DNA of 64,000 nt from Liopterus haemorrhoidalis (GCA_963971575.1 OZ020615.1:63311379-63375378); one strand, 5' to 3'; shown: positions 43,246 through 54,872, counted from the first letter of the stretch. Notes: generated by a model not told the origin, from the sequence alone. Made by a program: numbers and translations.

Positions 43246-43458
43246 TTCACAGTGGCGAAATTAATTTTAAAAATGGTACAATATATTTTAACCTGTGAGA
43301 ACCATTGTAATTTGTTTCCATAGTATATTAAATAAAACTTAATACAACTATATAAAGGTCCTCATGTATATTTTTAAATTTTTTTATTGCGTTTGTTTGT
43401 TTTTATTTTTATTTCCTTCCTTCTTGGGGGGGGGGGGGCTCCCTGGATGCGCCACTGT
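43246..43458. mobile_element. Probable hAT-type MITE
   Basis: CAGTGGCGAAATTAA at the left and GGATGCGCCACTG at the right; the flanking bases do not match, so boundaries are tentative. Confidence 0.45.
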
Positions 43459-43684
43459 TACTAATTGTTAACTTCTAATAGCTGATAATGTTATCATAAT
43501 TCCTATATTACCATATTACTCTCGAATTAATCCTAGTATTACTTCGATTGTATAATAGCAAACATATGTTTTGTTCATATGTTGTTTACTTTACAGTGCT
43601 AAAGATAGAATGATAAATAAAAAATATTTTCAGTGGCGTAACTAAAATAAGATAATCGCATAAGAATACGTCCGCTCTGGTAAC

Positions 43685-43790
43685 CAGACAACTGGGGCCG
43701 TAAGACAATTCGGGCCGTTCACAATTGGGGTTTTTCACAACTGGGACCATTAACAACTGGGGCGATGGACAATTCGGTCCGTTGATTAAG
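43685..43790. repeat. Six imperfect ~17-bp repeats
   Basis: Units of the form ACAACTGGGGCCGTAAG, ACAATTCGGGCCGTTC, ACAATTGGGG and so on alternate in tandem. Confidence 0.7.
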
Positions 43791-43883
43791 TACATTTTGG
43801 TGCATAGAATAAAAGTAATATACCAAGTATGATAGTATTTAATTAATCTGTCAGCTAGGTACATTTATTGACCACTGCTTTTT

Positions 43884-44783
43884 AGGGTTTTGTAGGTATG
43901 ACCAAAAAACCCTTATACCGTCATTTTGTCGTCTGTCTGTCTGTCTGTCTGTTCGGTAAAAATTGTAGCCAAACGGCTAAACCTAGAGAGTTGAAATTTG
44001 GCATGCTTATACAACTCTTTGACCCGCACATAGGAAAAATACTAAAACATCTAAAAAACATACCCCCCTAAAAATATAAACAAATATGTGCTCATCGAAA
44101 ACAAAAATATTTTTTTTAAATTCTGAGTAGGGTATCAAATGAAAGCCCTTAGTACGTGGATTAACGATCAAATTTTTATTTTTGCAAAATAAATTATTTT
44201 GATGCGATTTTTGCCAAAAATGTGCAAAAAAAATTTTGTCCCACACCCTGTAGCCCAGATGGTTTAAACTAAAAATTCTAAGTAATGTATATTGGTGTGA
44301 ACCGAAATAGTACAACAGGAATTTTTGATCAGATTATGTTTTTGGAAAATAACGCATTTTTTGTAGTTTTTGGTTCACAAAGTACAAAAGTTATACCAAT
44401 GTAAGACACTCACATGCATAGCGTGCGATGGCTACATGCGTTAGAGCGCTCTTAAACTGGCTGGAAAACGAAGGGTTTCGAGTTCGAGTACGGAGTGAAT
44501 TTTATTTTTTCTGTTTTTTTTTTTTTGCATTTTTATTATGTTGAAATTATTTTGTCAAAATTCTAGTTATATTTTGACAAATGTTGTATTTAATTTTTAT
44601 GAGCGTAAATTTAATAACCAGTCTTATTATATGATTAACAGACGATAAATTATTTTAAAAATATCGTTCTTTTTGCCGTGATTACTACAAAGTAAAATTT
44701 GTCCTACACACTCAGCATACCGCCTTCACTTATTATATACCTGCGAAACCCTGAAATGTGTGAATATTCACACTTCACATCAA
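43884..44783 (+). mobile_element. H element copy 9 (type I), complete
   Basis: Both ends, a short (GTCT)n tract, type-I core (about 44420-44500, box B GTTCGAGTACGG) and type-I right arm are present. Nearest element to exon 2 of the thioredoxin gene. Confidence 0.88.
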
Positions 44784-44840
44784 TTTTTTTGGTTTTCCGA
44801 TCCCCTCGGCATTCCTCTCAAATATTTACAAAATATTTTT

Positions 44841-44930
44841 TTCGATGAATTTGCTTTCGATGTACTCGTTTTCGATGAACTCTTTTTTGATGAATTTGCT
44901 TTCGATGAATTGATTTTCGATGAACTTTAC
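44841..44930. repeat. 15-bp minisatellite, six units
   Basis: TTCGATGAATTTGCT repeated six times with changes, keeping a 15-base register throughout. It lies about 200 bp before exon 2. Confidence 0.85.
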
Positions 44931-45137
44931 ATTGTATGTCCTATATAACTTTAAAATGTCATCGCGCCGATTACAACAAATCTCGCCCAAAATTACAAAG
45001 ACAAATAGTAAATGTTCAAATTTTATGTTATGAGACATTATATTCCGGTACACATCGAATATTTTAAATAAAACCTAATCATATATATATAACACATATC
45101 TGTGATTTTTATTTGAATTGGTGTTTTTCTTTTTCAG

Positions 45138-45320
45138 ATGCAAGAAGTTGTACAACATGTGACAAAGTATTGGCCGAATTAGAGAAGATTGACGATGATA
45201 CGGACAGTTTCGGTGTGGATTTTGTGAAAATTAACGATAAACGTTTGGCGAAACAATATGGAATCAACAAATTTCCAGCTCTCACATACTTCCGAGACAA
45301 GGAGCCCATCATCTACGACG
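45138..45320 (+). CDS. Thioredoxin-fold secretory protein, exon 2
   Basis: Acceptor ctttttcag and donor gtgagt bound 183 bases that enter and leave in phase 1. The peptide begins ARSCTTCDKVLAELEKIDDD, with a CxxC motif at the position of the thioredoxin redox site, continues FGVDFVKINDKRLAKQYGI and NKFPALTYFRDKEPIIYDG, with the conserved cis-proline (FPAL). This is a complete thioredoxin core. CTTC differs from CGHC of classical PDI; its redox activity is not established by sequence. High coding quality and canonical splice sites set it apart from surrounding repeats. Confidence 0.92.
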
Positions 45321-45469
45321 GTGAGTCAAATATAACATTTACAAAACATTGAATAAAATCATCTTTGATCAAATATACAAGAACCACTTTAAAAGATTTA
45401 TTAATTATATTAATTGAATTAGTTAAAGGCACTCGTTGACAAGGCCATCGGGCTCTGTGTAACACAGTG

Positions 45470-45706
45470 TTTCCCAACCTTTTTTCATGGCGGACCAGTA
45501 AGCGACCTAGGAAAAATTCGCGGTCCGGCAAGTTTAGAAAGTAATGTGTATCGCAAAAGTTTTATATTTTTTATTGCACTGATTACAAACACAAAAAAAC
45601 CAACAAATAAAAAATCCCATATAATTAGTGAAAAAAGAAACAAATTATTAGTCGAATTGTTGCATAGTAAAAACAAAATCTCGCGGACCGGCGGTTGGGA
45701 AACATT
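45470..45706. mobile_element. hAT-type MITE in intron 2
   Basis: CAGTGTTTCCCAACC and GGTTGGGAAACATTG ends with inner GGCGGACC/GGACCGGCG; flanks TGTGTAACA and TGTTAGCA are only roughly alike. Confidence 0.7.
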
Positions 45707-45772
45707 GTGTTAGCATCTGGCCAGGTTTTCGGATATGTTTTATTAAAATCGATTCGGTTGTTCCAAAGTTAT

Positions 45773-47320
45773 GATACAAGCTGGTGTACCCGTACCTCGT
45801 ACGGTTTTTTGTAATGTTTATTTTGCTGTAAATGATGAGATATTCCAATTTCAAGTAGAACACAATATAATCGTTTCTTTATTCGTAATAACTCTTTAGC
45901 ATATATTTTTGATGTTACGTAAATAATAGTTTAAAAAAGGGGGCAGGCTAACATTTGAAAAAGGCTCAGACTTTTTGTGGACTGTTTTTTTTTACTTTTT
46001 TGCCGCAAATGTCAAAATTTTAGACCGTAACTTAAAAGTAACCATATATTTGTGATGTAAGGCTAAAAATGTATAAGTATACCAATTTCCAAATAAAAAT
46101 CCAAATTTTTTTTGCCTAAAATTTTGGTCAAAATTTTTTGACTCAGATTTTAGCCAAAATATAGTTTTAAGCTAATTTTGGGGTGTGGATTATGAAAAAA
46201 ATATTTAAAAAATTCCTGCTTTCCTAGTTTTTGAGTTAGAACCAATTTGGGTTAGTTTTTTGCCTATAATTCCAAAACTTTTGCCCAAAATTCAAAATGG
46301 ACTAAATTTTATTGATCTATGACCAAAAATACATATATGTGCCAATTTTCAATAAAATTGGAGACAAAAAAAAATTTGCTTAAAAAACACGATTTTTTTA
46401 AGGTCTACCCCTTACGATTTTTTCGTTTTTTTGCCATTTTCAAGGGTTTAGAATTACTGCCCATACAAATCTTAATAATTGGTTTATTAAAGTCCTAATT
46501 TTTTCTTAGACTAAACAATGTATTAGAATTTTAAAAATTCAAACCGCAAATTTTTATCCCCAACCATTTTTTAGTTAGGATTTATCAAAATTTTCAAAAA
46601 AATCTAAAAAAAATAAAAAAATTTCAAAAAATTTTTTTGTTTCAAAATATAATTATAAGTCAATTAGGACCTCAAGATTTCAAAAATTTCAACCGCTGAT
46701 CATTATCGCATTTCGTTTTTGAGATAAGTCCATGCGTAGATGAAAATTTCTATAAATCACGCCGTATTAAAATTTGTCATAATTTTAAAATACGCAAAAC
46801 GAAGAAGGCCTTAAATTTTTTCTAAACTAAATAAAATACGAGAAATCCAAAAATTCTAACGGTAGGTCGCTATCTCTAATCGTTTTTGAGTTATGTTTTT
46901 TTTTTTAATTCACAATTTTCAAAAATAATGTAAATTATGTCATTAAAAAAATTGTTGTAAACCTTAGGTCGTTTTCTCTGGCCGTTTTTTAGTTATGATT
47001 TTTTTTTAATTCACAATTTTCATAAATAATATAAATTATGCCACTCAATCATTTTACTAATTTACGTCAAAATAAGTCGGGCCGTTTTGGCGTGAATCTC
47101 GGAGAGACAGACAGACAGACAGATAGACATACATACATACATACAGACAGACAGACAGACAGACATATATATAGACAGACAGGCAGACAGACAGACAGAC
47201 AAAAAATTGATTTTTTCGCCGACATCGTCTGCTAATATGAAACGCGTAGAAACCAAATATGATGACGAAAAAATAAAAAAAAACAGCCATAATCTCCAAT
47301 TTTATTAATATGGATTTTCC
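45773..47320 (+). mobile_element. Large Helentron-like element with internal repeats
   Basis: Starts AGCTGGTGTACCCGTACC and ends after GGGCCGTTTTGGCGTGAATC, a GACA/ACAT tract (47104-47200) and TTTATTAATATGGAT. The centre has repeated blocks such as AGTTATGATTTTTTTTTAAT. Its middle (46380-46440, AAAACACGATTTTTTTAAGG) is the complement of 62095-62130. No helicase frame was found. Confidence 0.6.
47104..47200 (+). repeat. GACA/ACAT microsatellite
   Basis: Compound (GACA)n(ACAT)n(ACAG)n tract inside the Helentron-like element. Confidence 0.9.
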
Positions 47321-47400
47321 TCAAGCGAAACCGGGAGGGAGGGGGGGTACGCGCGCATAAACTAAAAGTGGAACTAATCATAATGTGGAATCCCTAAGAG

Positions 47401-47672
47401 TAGGGTGACCATTCGTCCCGCTTTTTGCGGGACTGTCGCACATTTTAACATTTTGTCCCGCATCAAGATGCGTCACGCAAAAGTCCCGCATTTTAACATT
47501 TTGTCCCGCATTGTCCCGCATTTTGGATTTGGGAGGTGAGGACCTTTTTTTTGCTCTTCACTTGGATTTGGGAGGTGAGGACCTTTTTTTTGCTCTTCAC
47601 TTGGATTTGGGAGATGAGGACCTTTTTTTTTGCTCCGTCTCGCATTGCCTTCTTAAGAAAAAGTTCACCCTA
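47401..47672. mobile_element. hAT-type MITE with 40-bp satellite core
   Basis: TAGGGTGACCATTCGTCCCG and AAAGTTCACCCTA ends, flanked by a perfect 8-bp duplication CCTAAGAG (47393-47400, 47673-47680). The core has about three units of the 40-bp repeat (GGATTTGGGAGGTGAGGACC plus T-run plus GCTCTTCACTT). Confidence 0.9.
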
Positions 47673-47680
47673 CCTAAGAG

Positions 47681-48390
47681 CCCAATGCGTCTTTCGCGGG
47701 ATAACTTATTAAAAATTTATTTTCACCTGTCACTATTTTTAATTAAACATTCAGAGTGATTCTCGTATTATAAGTTTATGACATGGTGAGTCAATATTCT
47801 TATTTATTGATTTCATTTGGCGTTTCCATCAAAAGAAACTCTTAAACTCGATATAGTTTAAAATTCTTTGAAGTCTGTTTAAGCATTCTTTACTGCCTTC
47901 TATATTTCTGCGTCTTACTTGGACTATTTGGTAATTAGTAAGGGTTCAACTGTAGTTCATGGACTACATTTTGAGGCTACGCAATTGAGCGTTGAGTGTT
48001 AGCTTGTCCTAGTCGTGCTGAAATATTCTGCCTACAGATAAAAATAGAAAGCAAGTGCGGTCGTTAGCTCCTACCTTCCCGATTAATCATAAGTTATGCT
48101 TTTATCTATTAATGGAACATTTAAGTGTCCATATTGCGCATGTCACAAAAGATCAAAAGGGGATAAGTTGAAAATTTTTGTGAAATTAAAAATGCGAATT
48201 TTATTTGAAATTCTTATAATTAAAATATGAAGCAAAACAATGTGTTGATTGATAATTTCTATCTTTCTCTCTATATCTTAATCTACACACCGGCAAATTT
48301 AAAGGAATAGATTGAAAATTATGTTTTTTTGTTTAAATTTTATTACTTTGTAGTCTATATCTAGATAGCTTTGAATGCTCTACTAAACCG
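47681..48390. other. No gene recognised
   Basis: Intron 2 sequence with no repeat or domain that I can name. Confidence 0.4.
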
Positions 48391-48394
48391 TAGG

Positions 48395-48757
48395 TAAAGA
48401 TTGTATCGACGCCAAGGAGAACAAAATGCAAAATTTAATTTTGCTACTAGTGTATCTTTTGGTGGAGGTTCAATTATGGTGTGGGGTGGAATATATTTGG
48501 GAGCTCGCACAGAGTTAGTGGTGATTGATGGCGAAGCGTTAACTGCAGATAGATATATCAGAGATATTCTTCAAGATCATGTTGTACCTTTTGCCCCATA
48601 TATCGAAAAAAAATCCACCCTAATGCAGGATAATGCGCGCCCACACGTCGCCCACTGTGTAACTTTTTAAATCAAATGGGTATAACAACAATAACAACAG
48701 TGGCCAATCAATGGGTTGGCAGCGTACTCCCCTGACCTCAACCCGATTGAACATTAT
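48395..48757 (+). pseudogene. Tc1-like transposase relic
   Basis: Encodes FGGGSIMVWGGIYLGART, TADRYIRDILQDHVVPF and LMQDNARPHVA, then after a frame break AYSPDLNPIEH, so the second Asp and the final Glu of a DDE catalytic triad are visible. The N-terminal half is missing, and a family-C repeat follows directly. Confidence 0.8.
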
Positions 48758-48769
48758 TCCAAAAAATCA

Positions 48770-49428
48770 GCTGTGGCCACCACAGGACCGACCGCCATCG
48801 TAAAGTACTTATATAAAATACATTCTAGCACCAGAGTAGAAATAACTTGGCCTAATATTTTCTAACAGAAATATTATTTATCATGACCATGGAAACATTA
48901 CATATAAGTATGAAAAAATTGAGAAAAATTTCGAAAAATTTTACAGAATTATTCGAAATTTTTCGTTTTATCAAAAAACGTATCGAATAAAAGCTATTAG
49001 TTATTGCTTTTATAGCAACTTTTATTCAATAATTTTTTTCGAAATATTTTTCTGTTGTGAAATATTCGCAAAAATCTTAAAATCGACACGAGTAAACTCC
49101 CATTTTTAGTCAACCGATTTTTACCAAAAGTTGATCAAGTCGTGGCATTGATGGCAGAAGCTTAAATATGAAGTTTCATAAAAATCCTTTTAGCCGAATT
49201 TGCTCTGCACGTGTACACAGACAGACGAACAGACGGACAAACGGACAGACGGACAGACAGACGGACAGACAGACAGACAGACGGACAGAGAGACCGACAG
49301 ACATCATGCTAAAAATAGTTAAAACGTTATGTAGGGACCGCAATTCGTGGAGATCCATCGAAATCTCGAAATGTCAAAATCGGTATGATCACAATACCTC
49401 CCTTATATATGTTGACGGTCGGTAAAAA
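48770..49428 (+). repeat. Family C repeat, full-length copy
   Basis: Begins CAGCTGTGGCCACCACAG and ends TTGACGGTCGGTAAAAA, with a (GACA)n tract at 49217-49300. About 650 bp; matched by 54403-55012. Short palindromic start and tetranucleotide tract suggest another Helentron-type non-autonomous family, but the class is not proven. Confidence 0.65.
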
Positions 49429-50370
49429 CATCGTACCTGAGAGATATCAACAATATGTACACTACAGGGAAAATAATTAGATTTTTATGTCTGTTCCTTT
49501 AAATTTACCAGTGTGTGTATATCTCTATTTTATTTATTTTATTATTCTTTTCGAGGGGCGGAACTGTTGAGATAGTAAAAGCAAAGATGGAGTAAAAATA
49601 TTATTACTGAATTCCTGTTATGAAGGTGCAATTGCACCTGTGGTGCCTACATACAAGCAGTTGATTCTAACATGAGTTCAAAAAGAAATTACATAAGGGT
49701 TGGCTATGGAAAAATAAAATAATGTCTACTGCAAACTTTATATAATTATAAATACTTATGACAACAACTTCGATGACAATTAATTCTAAAGCTTGTTGAC
49801 ATAACTTTTATTTTCCAAAGCCAACCCTTATGTAATTTCTTTTTGAACTCATGGTACAAAGTATCTAGGTGTCATTATAAATCAGTGGTATTCAACCTGT
49901 GTTCCGCGGAACCCTGGGGTTCCTTGGAACGTTTAAGGAGTTCTGCAACTTAAATGGTTTTATTCTGTTTTTTTGCTTGACTCTTGACTCTTTTCTTGCA
50001 TTGATTTTGGTAAATTTTGAAAATTGAATAACTTTAAATCTGAGGGTGCTACAAATTAATCACCATTTTCGTCATCAGTACGTCATATTTCATCCAAAAC
50101 AATTAATTTTCCACAAATTTTTTTTTGAGTAGTCTTTATTATTTACTTCTTATATCCACCTACCATTAAAATAAATACTTTGTTCTGCATTATTGGTTTT
50201 ATGTTTATAAATTACTATATTTCTTTAATTTTATGTTTATTATGATTGGTAATAAAATAATAATTCGACTTCGGTCAGACATCAAATATAAGTGAATAAA
50301 TAATTATTACTAATAAAAGTTTATAAGAAATAAATAAGGAAGATTTAAAAAATATAAATGGGGCGTCATT
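49429..50370. other. No gene recognised
   Basis: Contains an inverted pair around AAAAAGAAATTACATAAGGG (about 49680 and 49840) bracketing about 170 bp, and a hAT-like end CAGTGGTATTCAACCTGTG near 49883 without a found partner. Otherwise unrecognised. Confidence 0.45.
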
Positions 50371-50373
50371 TTT

Positions 50374-50420
50374 AGGGTTTTGTAGGTATGACCAAAAAAC
50401 CCTTATACCGTCATTTTGTC

Positions 50421-50454
<34 letters not shown>

Positions 50455-51294
50455 TCGGTAAAAATTGTAGCCAAACGGCTAAACCTAGAGAGTTGAAATT
50501 TGGCATGCTTATACAACTCTTTGACCCGCACATAGGAAAAATACTAAAACATCTAAAAAACATACCCCCCTAAAAATATAAACAAATATGTGCTCATCGA
50601 AAACAAAAATATTTTTTTTAAATTCTGAGTAGGGTATCAAATGAAAGCCCTTAGTACGTGGATTAAAACAAATTTTTATTTTTGCAAAATAAATTATTTT
50701 GATGCGATTTTTGCCAAAAATGTGCAAAAAAAAAATTTGTCCCACACCCTGTAGCCCAGATGGTTTAAACTAAAAATCTAAAAAAATTCTAAGTAATGTA
50801 TATTGGTGTGAACCGAAATAGTACAACAGGAATTTTTGATCAGATTATGTTTTTGGAAAATAACGCATTTTTTGTGGTTTTTGGTTCACAAAGTACAAAA
50901 GTTATACCAATGTAAGACACTCACATGCAAAGCGTGCGATGGCGTAATGGGTTAGAGCACTGCTAAAATGAGCTGGAAAACGAAGGGTTTCGAGTTCGAG
51001 TACGGAGTGAATTTTATTTTTTCTGTTTTTTTTTTTTGCATTTTTATTATGTTGAAATTATTTTATCAAAATTCTAGTTATATTTTGACAAATGTTGCAT
51101 TTAATTTTTAAGAGCGTAAATTTAATAACCAGTCTTATTATATGACTAACAGACGATAAATTATTTTAAAAATATCGTTCATTTTGCCGTGATTACTACA
51201 AAGTAAAATTTGTCCTACACACTCAGCATGCCGCCTTCACTTATTATATACCTGCAAAACCCTGAAATGTGTGAATATTCACACTTCACATCAA
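50374..51294 (+). mobile_element. H element copy 10 (type I), complete
   Basis: Full copy with a (GTCT)n tract at 50420-50455, the best type-I core, a type-I right arm and the GTGTGAATATTCACAC hairpin. Confidence 0.9.
50933..51010 (+). ncRNA. tRNA-like module, type I (H copy 10)
   Basis: Box A TGGCGTAATGG (50940-50950), then GTTAGAGCACTGC, and box B GTTCGAGTAC (50994-51003), 43 bases apart. A long T-run follows within 30 bases. The GGGTTAGAGCACT D-arm is tRNA-like. Equivalent modules with small changes are in copies 4, 5, 7 and 9. Confidence 0.55.
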
Positions 51295-51644
51295 TTTTTA
51301 TTAGAGTGCACAGTTGCTCCGCAGCCTTTGAAATTTTTTTCATGTTAACGCCCTCAGGCTTACCGTGTCCTGGGAATGCAGGCCTATAATAATAATAATA
51401 ATAATAATAATCTGTATTGGTGTTTTTTTTTACATTACTGAGAATGTTTACACAAGTCAAAAGAATATTAAAATACATGAAGTCAGGAAATAAAATAATC
51501 ACAATACAAACATATTAAAAATTATCCAAAATGGTGGTAAAAATTAAAATTACAAAAATCATACGTCATTAAACGTTTAAATACTATGATGTCATGAAGT
51601 CAGGAAAATAAAATAATCACATTACAAATAACATATTAAAAAAA

Positions 51645-52562
51645 TTTATGTGAAGTGTGAATTTTCACACATTTCAGGGTTTCGCAGGTATTTAGTAACT
51701 GAATGATGATTATTTGGGATGCCAAAACAAATTTTATGTCAAAATAATTTTTTATGAATTTTAATTCGAATGCCTAATTAAGTTTGCCATTATTTAAATT
51801 TGTAAATATGTGCAGTATTTTTTTTATATAGTAATATAGTTTTTTTTTGTATAGGTTCATTAAGATTTTGAAAATTGCGCCTATGGCTTCCATTGGTTGC
51901 TTAAATCATAAGCTCCGCCCCTCTGATTTTCTATACATTCAAACATAGAATTAAATTCTAATTTCAACACTTCCCACTGGTTATTAAATTTATGCTTTTA
52001 AAGCTTTTAAAAATTAAATGCAACATTTACCAAAATATTACTAGAAATTTCACAAAATAATTTAAAACAAATAAAAATGCAAAAAAAAACAAAAAATAAA
52101 ATTGATAGGATTCGAACTGTAGTTTGCAAATTTCTAACCGACAACGCTACTGACTACGCTACGGGAGATTACTTGTTTACTGTGTTACATAGCAAATTAA
52201 ATATTTAACATATTTTAGTTAAAACACAAAAAATGCGTTATTTATAAAAATTCCTGTTGTACTATTCCGGTTCACACCAATGTACATTACTTAGTTTTTT
52301 TTCAGATTTTTAGTTTAAACCATCTGGGCTACAGAGTGTGGGACAAAAATTTTTTTGCACAATTTTGGCAAAAAACGCGTCAGAATAATTTATTTTGCAA
52401 AAATAAAATTTTGATCCAAGTACTTTCGTACTTTCATTTGATACCCTACTCAGAATTTTAAAAAAATATTTTTTTTTCGATGAGCACATATTTGTTTATA
52501 TTTTAGGGGGATATGTTTTTTAGATGTTTTAGTATCTTTCCTATGTGCGGGTCAAAGAGTTG

Positions 52563-52654
<92 letters not shown>

Positions 52655-52701
52655 GACAAAATGACGGTATAAGGGTTTTTTGGTCATACCTACAAAACCC
52701 T
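51645..52701 (-). mobile_element. H element copy 11 (type II), complete, expanded microsatellite
   Basis: Both ends and a type-II right arm are present. The GTCT tract has expanded to about 22 units (52563-52655). The left arm has lost the stretch that normally lies between the tract and AACTCTTTGACCC. Flanks match the unoccupied UTR repeat at 51505-51530. Confidence 0.88.
52105..52165 (-). ncRNA. tRNA-like module in H copy 11
   Basis: Minus strand box A TAGCGTAGTCAG (complement of 52150-52161) and box B GTTCGAATCC (complement of 52107-52116), with sequence between them unlike other cores. Confidence 0.45.
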
Positions 52702-53069
52702 AAAAATGTCCAAAATGATGGTAAAAAACTAAAATTACAAAAATCATAGACGTTAAAATATTATATCAATGTACACAAGATAGAAGTAAATTCATCAACT
52801 GAGTAAACACAATTTTCTAACAGCAATATTTTGATCTCGCTTTTAAATTGATTGAGCGTTTTTTTATTTTTAATAGAGTCAGGTAGCTTATTGTAAAATT
52901 TCAAACCAATCGTGAAAAACCCTTTATTTGTGTTTTCATACCTATTACGGGGTATCTTAAATAAATCTTTCTTTCTGGTATGGCAATTGTGACAATCTTT
53001 ATTACAGTCAAACTGCATTGTATTGCTATAGATGTGACATAATAAGTCTAGTATGTAAATACTCGGCAC

Positions 53070-54230
53070 TGTAAAAATTTTAAAATTTGTAAAGTAAGGC
53101 CTGCATGAAACTAGTGTTTTTATTGGCTATGCACATAATTATCATTTTCTGTGCAATAAATACACTTGTTATCATTGAAGATGATCCCCAAAAGCAGATT
53201 CCATATTTTATTCTACTATTGAGAAGTGATATTACCTATAGAGGCGCTGTTTACGCTTACAAAATGGCGATTGGAATAGGATTTTTTGACATTTGCCATT
53301 TGATAAACAAGAATTCACATTGCAGTTAATTTTCTGTTGCGATTTTAAAGACATTTTATTCACTTTTCTTCACTTTAACACAGAAACAATGCAATTAAAT
53401 GAGCCACATCCAACAAAATCCTATTCCGTTAAGTTACAAAATAGTTCTCAATATATCTGACCATAATAGAATTTTATTAAAGTGTCATGACTTACATGGT
53501 ACTTAAGATTTTTAATCTGGTATTAAAATGAGTGTAGAGAAGATACTTATTTCTCAGATGATACTATTAACCCCTATATTTAAGTTGGGCCTTCTTGTAT
53601 GACACCTAGGAGTTGGACATACTACTATTATTAATATTAAGAACAAGCACTTTATTTCATTTATTGTTCTTAAACCTTCTTGTTGAAGCTGGTTTAATTG
53701 TTTTGAGAGTAAGTTAGACCTGGTTTTAATGTCATGTTTTAGTGTGCTTTTGTTGGTCCTGATCCAAACGATCATATTCTTGCTGTGAGTGGGAGACTAT
53801 ATAACAAAAATAGTTTTGTTTTCGGGAATAAAAATAATATGTCGCCTTAGCTGGCTCTACGGCTAACAATGGACTTTTGGCACTATTTTTAACATGAAAT
53901 TTATCTAATTATGTCATTATGCTCATAAATAAAAGATTCAGAGACAACGTGAAATAGGAGACATTCTTAATGGCTTTGAATATCCGCGTTTTTTACAAAG
54001 TTTATTTTAAAAAATTTATTTTAAAATTCAGCTCGGCCCTCAAAACACAACAATTCGAGGATAAAAGAGAAAAAAACAATATAAAAACAGAATTATTTGT
54101 TTAAGAAATTCTTTAAGTCCTGGATTAGAAATCATTGTTTAAACAAAAACCTTTAGAACGAACAGAAGTAGGAAGATCAAAGCATAGATAAAACTGTCCG
54201 GCTGCGTAACTAAGAATTTTAGTCTTTTAA
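53070..54230. other. No gene recognised
   Basis: Intron 2 sequence; short frames only, with no family signature. Confidence 0.4.
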
Positions 54231-54402
54231 GCAAAATATGTAATAGCCTCCCGCAGAAATAATTATTAGAACACTAGGCTTGTTCTGGGTTTGGATCCCA
54301 GCGTCAACAGCTGGCCCAAATCCTACAATGTCAAGGCCGTCATAGGCCATGCAGGGGCCTTTGGGCACAGTTTGGGGCCCTTTTAAAAAGTAAAAAAAAA
54401 CA

Positions 54403-54838
54403 GCTGTGGCCACCACAGTAGCGACCGCCATCGTAAAGTACTTATATAAAATACATTCTGGCAGCAGAGTAGAAATAACTTGGCCTAATATTTTCTAACA
54501 GAGATATTATTTATATGACCATGGAAACGTTACATATAAGTATGAAAAAATTGCGAAAAATTTTACAGAAATTATTCGAAATTTTTCGTTTTATCAAAAA
54601 ACGTCTCAAATAAAAGTTATTAGTTATTGCTTTTATAGCAACTTTTGTTCAATAATTTTTTTCGAAATATTTTTTGTTGTGGAATATTCACAAAAATCTT
54701 AAAATCGACACGAGTAAACTCCCATTTTTAGTCAACCAATTTTTACCAAAAGTTGATCAACCCGTGCCATTGATGGCAGAAGCTTAAATATGAAGTTTCA
54801 TAAAAATCTTTTCAGCCGAATTTGCTCTGCACTTGTAC

Positions 54839-54872
<34 letters not shown>

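Larger units (their letters stand above)
51386..53069 (-). pseudogene. Non-LTR retrotransposon 3' part, split by H copy 11
   Basis: On the minus strand 53069-52761 encodes FKIPRNRYENTNKGFFTIGL then KFYNKLPDSIKNKKTLNQFK and a stop after a few more residues; the xGxKxFNKLPxxIK motif is the C-terminal end of many insect non-LTR polyproteins. A 3' UTR with a duplicated ~115-bp unit follows and ends in an (ATT)n tail at 51386-51412. The H element at 51645-52701 has inserted into one copy of that unit. Confidence 0.65.

Noticed and set aside
47038..49425. Frames rich in TDRQTDRQ or SVCLSVCL across several repeats
   Set aside because: They are translations of GACA/GTCT tracts in transposable elements.
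2626..51010. Calling the H cores genuine tRNA genes
   Set aside because: Acceptor and anticodon stems do not pair convincingly by eye; only the internal promoter boxes and parts of the D and T arms are tRNA-like.
53105..53329. 74-residue frame starting MKLVFLLAMHIIIIF
   Set aside because: The hydrophobic start looks like a signal peptide but there is no homology, splice context or coding bias to support it.
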